A DNA stretch of 11,312 nt from CAYLZW01 sp964388085 (GTDB lineage: Bacteria > Myxococcota > UBA727 > CAYLZW01). The translations under genes and the position numbers were made by a program. How positions within the stretch are numbered: position 1 is the stretch's first letter; the number at the start of each line of letters is the position of its first letter. Shown piece after piece: positions 7,664 to 11,312 of this stretch. The notes under the pieces are model-generated. The model was not told the origin of the DNA and did not search any database. It saw only the letters and a program-made list of their open reading frames with translations. The stretch spans positions 1 through 11,312 of the forward strand of contig CAYLZW010000194.1 in the NCBI GenBank assembly GCA_964388085.1, in the 5' to 3' direction.

Positions 7664-9526
7664 GTGGCGCGCAGGCAACAGCTCCCTCCCGCGCCCCTCG
7701 TGCCTCGCCGCTCGGGCCGGGCGCTCGTGGCGCGCGTGCTGCCCGGGCTGCTCCGGTGCCTGCTGCTCCTGGCGCTCGCGAGCGCCGCGGGCTGCAAGCT
7801 GCTCGCGCTCGGCGTCGCCTGCGAGATCGACGACAACTGCAAGGACGGCGAGCGCTGCAGCGCCGGGCTGTGCGTTCGCCAGGGCGAGGTCGTCGAGGAG
7901 AACGACGCCGGCCGGCCGCTCGAGGACGCCGGACCGCAGTTGCCCGACTGCCCGCTGCCCGAGGACGATCCCGACGCCCGCCTCGTGCTCACCGAGCCGC
8001 TCGTCATCACCTCCGCCGCGCAGCTCGCCGAGCTCGCCGGCGTGGTCGTCGTCGAGGGCGACCTCAGCATCGGCGGCGGCGCCGACCTCGGCGCGGTGGA
8101 CCTGCCGGAGCTCGTGGAGGTGACCGGCACGCTGCGGCTCGACCAGCTCGACGACGTGACGCCCCCGGGCTTCACGGCGGCGCTCGTCTGTCTCTCGCGC
8201 GTGGGCGGCGGGCTCGTCATCGACGGCAGCGTGGTGTCGGCGTTCTCGCTGCCCCGCCTCGAGGAGGTGAACGGCCCGCTCACCCTCGAGGATGGCCTGC
8301 CCGGTCTCTCGCTGCCGAAGCTCACGCGGGTCGGCGCGCAGCTCACGCTCGAGCAGCTGGCGATCACCGACGCGTCCGGGCTCGCCGCGCTCCGAGACCT
8401 CGGCGGGCTGCTCGTGAACGACAACCCGGAGCTCGTGAGCCTCGCCGGCCTCGACGCCATCCGCGAGCTCCGCGCGAGCCTGCTCGTACGCAACAACCCG
8501 CAGCTCGCCACCTTGGCTCCGCTCGACGACGTCAGCGGCGTGGGCGGCGTGCTGCAGGTGACGGACAACGCCGCGCTGCCGGAGTGTGAGGCCGAGGCGC
8601 TGCGGGACGCCCTGGTCGCGAACGGCTTTCGCGACGTCGCGCTCGTGAGCCATAACGACGAGGACGCGAGCTGCGCCTGGCTCGCGGCCGAGCCCTGTCC
8701 CCCGGTGCTCGGGCCGGTGGAGTGTCCCGCGGACGCGCCCTCGCTCACCCTCGCGAGCGACGCCGACGTGGCGGCGGCCGCCGCCGTCACCTGCGCCGGG
8801 GACCTGCTCATCGCGCCGGGCGTCACCTCCGCGTGTCTGCCCGCGCTCGCCGAGGTGAGCGGCAGCCTGACGCTCGGCGACGGCAACACCGCGACGCGCG
8901 TCGACCTGCCCGCCCTCCGCACCGTGGGCTCGCTCTACGGCAGCGGCCCCGTGCTCACCGCCCTCGAGCTGCCGCGCCTCGAGACCGCCAGCGCCCTCGA
9001 GCTGTTCGGCCTGCCCGTGCTCGAGCGCCTCTATCTGCCGAGGCTCGACAGCGTCGGCGGCTCCTTCCGCGTGCGCGACGCCGCCGCGCCCCTGCTCTAT
9101 CTGCCGCAGCTCGACGACATCGTGGGCGAGCTCGAGCTCATCCGCCTCACGAGCAGCGCCGCGCTCGACCTCCCGTATCTCGCCGACGTGGACGGCGTCT
9201 TGCGCGTGCGCGAGACCGGCGCGCTCACGAGCCTCGGCGGCCTACCCTCGCTGCTCGACGTCGGCGGCCTCGACATCGCGCTGAACGTGGCGCTGGCGGA
9301 CTTCGACGGCATGGCGCTCGAGAACGTGTTCGCCGACATCGTGATCGATCAGAACCCGCTCCTGCACAGCATCGACGGCATCGACGCCACGCTGGCCTTC
9401 AGCGGCAACCTCGTCACCGTCACGAACAACGCCTGTCTGCCGCAAGCGGAGGCGCAGGCGTGGGCCGAGACCTTGAGCCCCGGCGCCAACGTCGTCGCCA
9501 ACAACGGCGTCAACGTCTGTGACTGA
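7664..9526 (+). CDS. Receptor-L-domain-like lipoprotein with two leucine-rich modules
   Basis: 620 residues. A long basic N-terminus (residues 1-25) leads into a hydrophobic stretch and the lipobox-like AAGC (Cys44). Next is a compact C-x5-C-x5-C-x4-C motif (Cys53, 59, 65, 70; CEIDDNCKDGERC), typical of myxobacterial lipoproteins, then an acidic linker. The rest is two homologous modules, about 96-337 and 354-620, of 20-25 residue strand-turn repeats (LPELVEVTGTLRL, LPALRTVGSLYG, LPRLDSVGGSFRV), as in receptor L / leucine-rich solenoids. Each ends with a cap: DNAALPECEAEALRDAL (301-317) and NNACLPQAEAQAWAETL (588-604), both followed by a final Cys. Such proteins are surface-exposed and thought to bind ligands or other surfaces; no ligand can be named. 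GTG 7664 begins four bases after the PEGA stop. GTG 7727 or 7736 would give a more standard lipoprotein signal and may be the true start. Confidence 0.82.
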   Translation: MARRQQLPPAPLVPRRSGRALVARVLPGLLRCLLLLALASAAGCKLLALGVACEIDDNCKDGERCSAGLCVRQGEVVEENDAGRPLEDAGPQLPDCPLPEDDPDARLVLTEPLVITSAAQLAELAGVVVVEGDLSIGGGADLGAVDLPELVEVTGTLRLDQLDDVTPPGFTAALVCLSRVGGGLVIDGSVVSAFSLPRLEEVNGPLTLEDGLPGLSLPKLTRVGAQLTLEQLAITDASGLAALRDLGGLLVNDNPELVSLAGLDAIRELRASLLVRNNPQLATLAPLDDVSGVGGVLQVTDNAALPECEAEALRDALVANGFRDVALVSHNDEDASCAWLAAEPCPPVLGPVECPADAPSLTLASDADVAAAAAVTCAGDLLIAPGVTSACLPALAEVSGSLTLGDGNTATRVDLPALRTVGSLYGSGPVLTALELPRLETASALELFGLPVLERLYLPRLDSVGGSFRVRDAAAPLLYLPQLDDIVGELELIRLTSSAALDLPYLADVDGVLRVRETGALTSLGGLPSLLDVGGLDIALNVALADFDGMALENVFADIVIDQNPLLHSIDGIDATLAFSGNLVTVTNNACLPQAEAQAWAETLSPGANVVANNGVNVCD

Positions 9527-9527
9527 C

Positions 9528-9543
9528 GCGCCCTACAGGGCGT
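9528..9543. terminator. Small hairpin spanning both convergent stop codons (possible bidirectional terminator)
   Basis: CGCCCT (9529-9534), AC, AGGGCG (9537-9542), plus a flanking G-T pair (9528/9543), form a 6-7 bp stem. The convergent receptor-L and superoxide-reductase-like genes end only six bases apart, so this is the only candidate structure between them. There is no T-run on either strand, so it is weak by intrinsic-terminator criteria. Confidence 0.35.
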
Positions 9544-10360
9544 ACTCGGCTTCCCACCACTGGTAGTTGTTGCAGAGCGCGAGCACGCGCACGCGCGTGG
9601 TGCCGGCGATGGCCGTCGCGGGGAAGTCGGCGATCGGCTCCTGGTACTGCGGGCCGAGCGTGGCCTGCGCGCGCAGCTGGTCGTACTCGTCGAAGACGTA
9701 GATGGTCTGGATGTAGTGACCCTCGTCCATGGGGTGCAGGCCGGCGCCGTTTCGGTCGCCCACCTCGACGCCGTAGTAGCCGTTCGGGCGACGACCGAAG
9801 ACGGGCGCGTGCGTGTTCGCCTGCGCCGCGTGGGGGCCCGGTTGGTCACGCGTGTACGCGCGCCGCACGGCGCCGTCGGGCTCGATCGCCAGGTCGGTCG
9901 TGGAGTAGATGGCGCGCCACCAGAGGTGCTTGTTGCAGAGCGCGAGGGCCTCGATGGTGGTCACGCGCTCGTCGAGCTCGACGGTGGCGACGAGGCGGGC
10001 CTGCGCGTCGAACGCGAACGAGCGCGAGGCGATGACGTTCGTGAAGTTGTCCTGCAGGACGATCTGCGAGATGTAGTGCTCGACCGTCATCTCGTGGTTC
10101 AGCGGCGGGTTCTGCGTGGTGTCCGCCACCTCCACCCACAGGCGCAGCCGCGTGGCGTCGAGTCGCGCCCCGAATACGCGCGGCAGGTGGATCTCGATCT
10201 TGTCGCCGAACTGGCCCGGCGCCGCCTTCGTCAGCGGCGCGCCGAAGGTCCCATCGCCCTCGGGCAGCTCTTCCTCGCCCGGGGCGCAGGCGGGGAGCAG
10301 CGCGGCAGCGGTGCCGAAACGGGCGGACGTCAGGAGAAATCCTCTGCGGTCGAGTTGCAC
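9533..10360 (-). CDS. Tat-exported lipoprotein with two tandem superoxide-reductase (desulfoferrodoxin)-like domains
   Basis: 275 residues. DRRGFLLTS (4-12) followed by a hydrophobic run and LPAC (Cys25) suggests a Tat signal with a lipobox. Domain 1 (about 52-152) carries the full ligand set of superoxide reductase, which reduces superoxide to peroxide at a mononuclear His4-Cys iron: E-I-H58-L-P, H89-E-M-x3-H95-Y-I, and C142-N-K-H145. Spacings H-x5-H and C-x2-H match the family. Domain 2 (about 180-275) is homologous: H184-A-P-V-F-G, H209-P-M-x3-H215-Y-I and C263-N-N-Y266, with Tyr replacing the last His and no Glu before the first. The family's Glu-Lys-His is Glu-Ile-His in domain 1, so the catalytic Lys is missing there. 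Activity is unproven; iron storage, sensing or a SoxYZ-like beta-sandwich role remain possible. GTG 10360 has GGAGG six bases upstream; ATG 10438 is rejected. Confidence 0.78.
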   Translation of the reverse strand: MQLDRRGFLLTSARFGTAAALLPACAPGEEELPEGDGTFGAPLTKAAPGQFGDKIEIHLPRVFGARLDATRLRLWVEVADTTQNPPLNHEMTVEHYISQIVLQDNFTNVIASRSFAFDAQARLVATVELDERVTTIEALALCNKHLWWRAIYSTTDLAIEPDGAVRRAYTRDQPGPHAAQANTHAPVFGRRPNGYYGVEVGDRNGAGLHPMDEGHYIQTIYVFDEYDQLRAQATLGPQYQEPIADFPATAIAGTTRVRVLALCNNYQWWEAEYAL

Positions 10361-10459
10361 CTCGAGCCTCCGCGATCTTTTTTCACGGCCAGGATGAGGC
10401 CGGTCGATGTCCAGGGTACGCGCCGCCGAGCGACGCACACGTCGACGAGCATAGCGCGG
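10361..10459 (-). promoter_or_regulatory. Leader, RBS and promoter-like element of the superoxide-reductase-like gene
   Basis: GGAGG on the minus strand (plus 10367-10371) sits six bases before GTG 10360 and decides the start. About 90 bases upstream the minus strand reads GCTATGCT (plus 10449-10456), identical to the element before the nucleotidase gene. A TTGAGG lies 19 bases beyond it as a weak -35. This implies an 80-nt leader. The RBS is well supported; the promoter is tentative. Confidence 0.5.
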
Positions 10460-10474
10460 ACTGGGCGAAAATCC

Positions 10475-10511
10475 TCAATCCCCCCGTCGTCCGACGGGCG
10501 GGGGTCATTGA
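10475..10511. promoter_or_regulatory. Inverted repeat in the divergent intergenic region (operator or terminator candidate)
   Basis: TCAAT (10475-10479) and ATTGA (10507-10511) bracket a C-run and G-run, with a central CGTCG-TC-CGACG dyad (10485-10496). One bulged C and two extra bases interrupt it. The 37-bp dyad lies between the possible promoters of the divergent superoxide-reductase-like gene and yajC, which would suit a regulator binding site. It could instead fold as an RNA hairpin. Confidence 0.4.
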
Positions 10512-10679
10512 TCCTGGGCCGCTTCCTGCTAAAGAACGGGCGGCGCTCGCGCCCACAAGGCGATAAGAGGCTGAGATTTCTAGGTTTGTTTGCTGATGAC
10601 TGGTGGCCGACGACCCCTTGCTGGTCGTGAGGCAGACGACACGTAGCGGGCGCCCACCGGACCCGCAGTGAGGATCCCG
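10508..10679 (+). promoter_or_regulatory. yajC upstream region: weak promoter, structured leader and RBS
   Basis: TTGATC (10508-10513) and TAAAGA (10530-10535) with a 16-base spacer and an extended TGC make a weak promoter candidate. It would give a leader of about 140 nt, unusually AT-rich around 10555-10600 for this genome. A hairpin ACGACC-(7 nt)-GGTCGT lies at 10610-10628. GAGGA (10670-10674) precedes ATG 10680 by five bases and makes that ATG a better start than GTG 10668. The RBS is solid; the rest is tentative. Confidence 0.4.
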
Positions 10680-11138
10680 ATGGGCGAGACCGTTCAGAGC
10701 GTAGTGGCGCAGGCCGGCGGCGGCTTCGACGCTTCTTTCATCATCATGATGGTGGCCATGTTCGCCATCGTCTACTTCCTGATGATCCGTCCCCAGCGCA
10801 AGCAGGCGGCCGAGCACCAGGCGCTCTTGAACGCCCTCAAGAAGGGCGACGAGGTCGTGCTCTCCTCCGGCCTCATCGGGAAGATCTTCGCCGTCGAGGA
10901 CCGCGTCATCACGGTGGACCTGGGCGGCGGCACCAAGGTGCGCGTCCTGAAGAGCGCCGTCAGCGCGACCGCCGCCCGCATGCTCGGGACGCCCGAGAAA
11001 GCTAAGGCAGCCCTCGACGACAAGAACGACGACAAGAAGGCCTCCGAGGCCTCCTCGTCGGCCGAGGCCGAAGGCGCCGCTTCCGACGAGGAGGACGGCG
11101 ACAAGGGCAAGAAGAAGGGCAAGAAGCGGTCTGCTTGA
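10680..11138 (+). CDS. yajC: Preprotein translocase accessory subunit YajC, with long charged tail
   Basis: 152 residues. YajC is a small single-span inner-membrane partner of SecD-SecF that assists Sec protein export. The membrane segment covers about 19-36 and runs into the family signature YFLMIRPQRKQ (32-42). Next comes the conserved cytoplasmic region AEHQALLNALKKGDEVVLSSGLIGKI and a beta-rich VITVDLGGGTKVRV stretch. Typical YajC has about 85-120 residues. Here residues from about 105 form a Lys/Asp/Glu/Ala/Ser tail, acidic in the middle and ending in a Lys-rich KGKKKGKKRSA, probably disordered. Usual neighbours are tgt upstream and secD downstream. Here tgt is about 4 kb away and the right edge cuts the window before secD. 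GTG 10668 would add four residues but lacks an RBS. Confidence 0.93.
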   Translation: MGETVQSVVAQAGGGFDASFIIMMVAMFAIVYFLMIRPQRKQAAEHQALLNALKKGDEVVLSSGLIGKIFAVEDRVITVDLGGGTKVRVLKSAVSATAARMLGTPEKAKAALDDKNDDKKASEASSSAEAEGAASDEEDGDKGKKKGKKRSA

Positions 11139-11312
11139 ACCATTCGCCGGGCGCTCTTGTGCGGACGTCCGGCGCACTTCGCGTCGCGCTCAGGCGGGCG
11201 AAAACCGAAAATTCGGGGTCCGAAGGTCCCACAAGGCCGCTTGAAGGCTTGCGCTCCTCCGTTCCTGTTCTATTGCTTTGCCCGAAGGGCTGCTAAGCAG
11301 CCCACCCGCCGC
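11139..11312. other. Non-coding region after yajC with small dyads; no gene seen
   Basis: CGCCGG (11145-11150) can pair with CCGGCG (11169-11174) over an 18-base loop, a weak terminator candidate without a T-run. CCGAA-AA-TTCGG lies at 11205-11216. TTGCGC (11249-11254) and TATTGC (11271-11276), 16 bases apart, form a weak promoter. GGGCTGC-TAA-GCAGCCC (11287-11303) is a perfect 7-bp hairpin that would lie in the 5' leader of the next gene, expected to be secD but not visible. Confidence 0.35.

Noticed and set aside
10361..10438. Longer start (ATG 10438) for the superoxide-reductase-like gene
   Set aside because: It would put 26 Arg-rich residues before the Tat-like signal and would leave the strong GGAGG before GTG 10360 unexplained.
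10522..10668. tRNA or other structured RNA gene upstream of yajC
   Set aside because: No cloverleaf, T-loop or acceptor pairing could be assembled; only one small hairpin is present.

Overview
The window is a GC-rich bacterial chromosome segment, about 70% GC by eye. Long open frames appear on both strands because of composition, so genes were chosen by recognisable protein families. The mix suggests a myxobacterium-like member of the Myxococcota (Polyangia, perhaps near Sandaracinus): a receptor-L-domain lipoprotein with a C-x5-C-x5-C-x4-C motif, a PEGA-domain protein, several Tat or Sec lipoproteins, and a queA-tgt-yajC backbone. This lineage assignment is inference; no rRNA or other phylogenetic marker is present.

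Layout: (1) 1-169, minus strand: the N-terminus of prolyl-tRNA synthetase (proS), running off the left edge. (2) 170-1129: no gene. About 780 bp of it (298-1079) is one large imperfect palindrome with unequal arms, containing 44-50 nt degenerate tandem units and perfect or near-perfect hairpins. (3) 1130-2272, plus: an exported SpoIID-family protein with a Tat-like signal. (4) 2324-4405, plus: a lipoprotein of the UshA/5'-nucleotidase family with unusual metal-site residues. (5) 4441-6704, plus: queA and tgt, overlapping by 4 nt, which make the queuosine modification of tRNA. (6) 6706-9526, plus: a PEGA-domain envelope protein and a two-module receptor-L lipoprotein, spaced 1 and 4 nt from their upstream neighbours and so probably co-transcribed with queA-tgt. 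(7) 9533-10360, minus, convergent: a Tat-type lipoprotein made of two tandem desulfoferrodoxin/superoxide-reductase-like domains. The first keeps all five expected iron ligands; the second has Tyr in place of the last His. (8) 10361-10679: a divergent intergenic region with an inverted repeat. (9) 10680-11138, plus: yajC with an unusually long charged tail, followed by a structured leader that presumably precedes secD beyond the right edge.

The widespread bacterial order queA-tgt-yajC-secD appears to have been opened between tgt and yajC by about 4 kb of envelope genes. The most interesting items are the duplicated exported superoxide-reductase-like protein, the giant palindrome, and a recurring GCTATR promoter-like element just ahead of several gene starts. 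I see no CRISPR array, tRNA, rRNA, transposase or phage gene.
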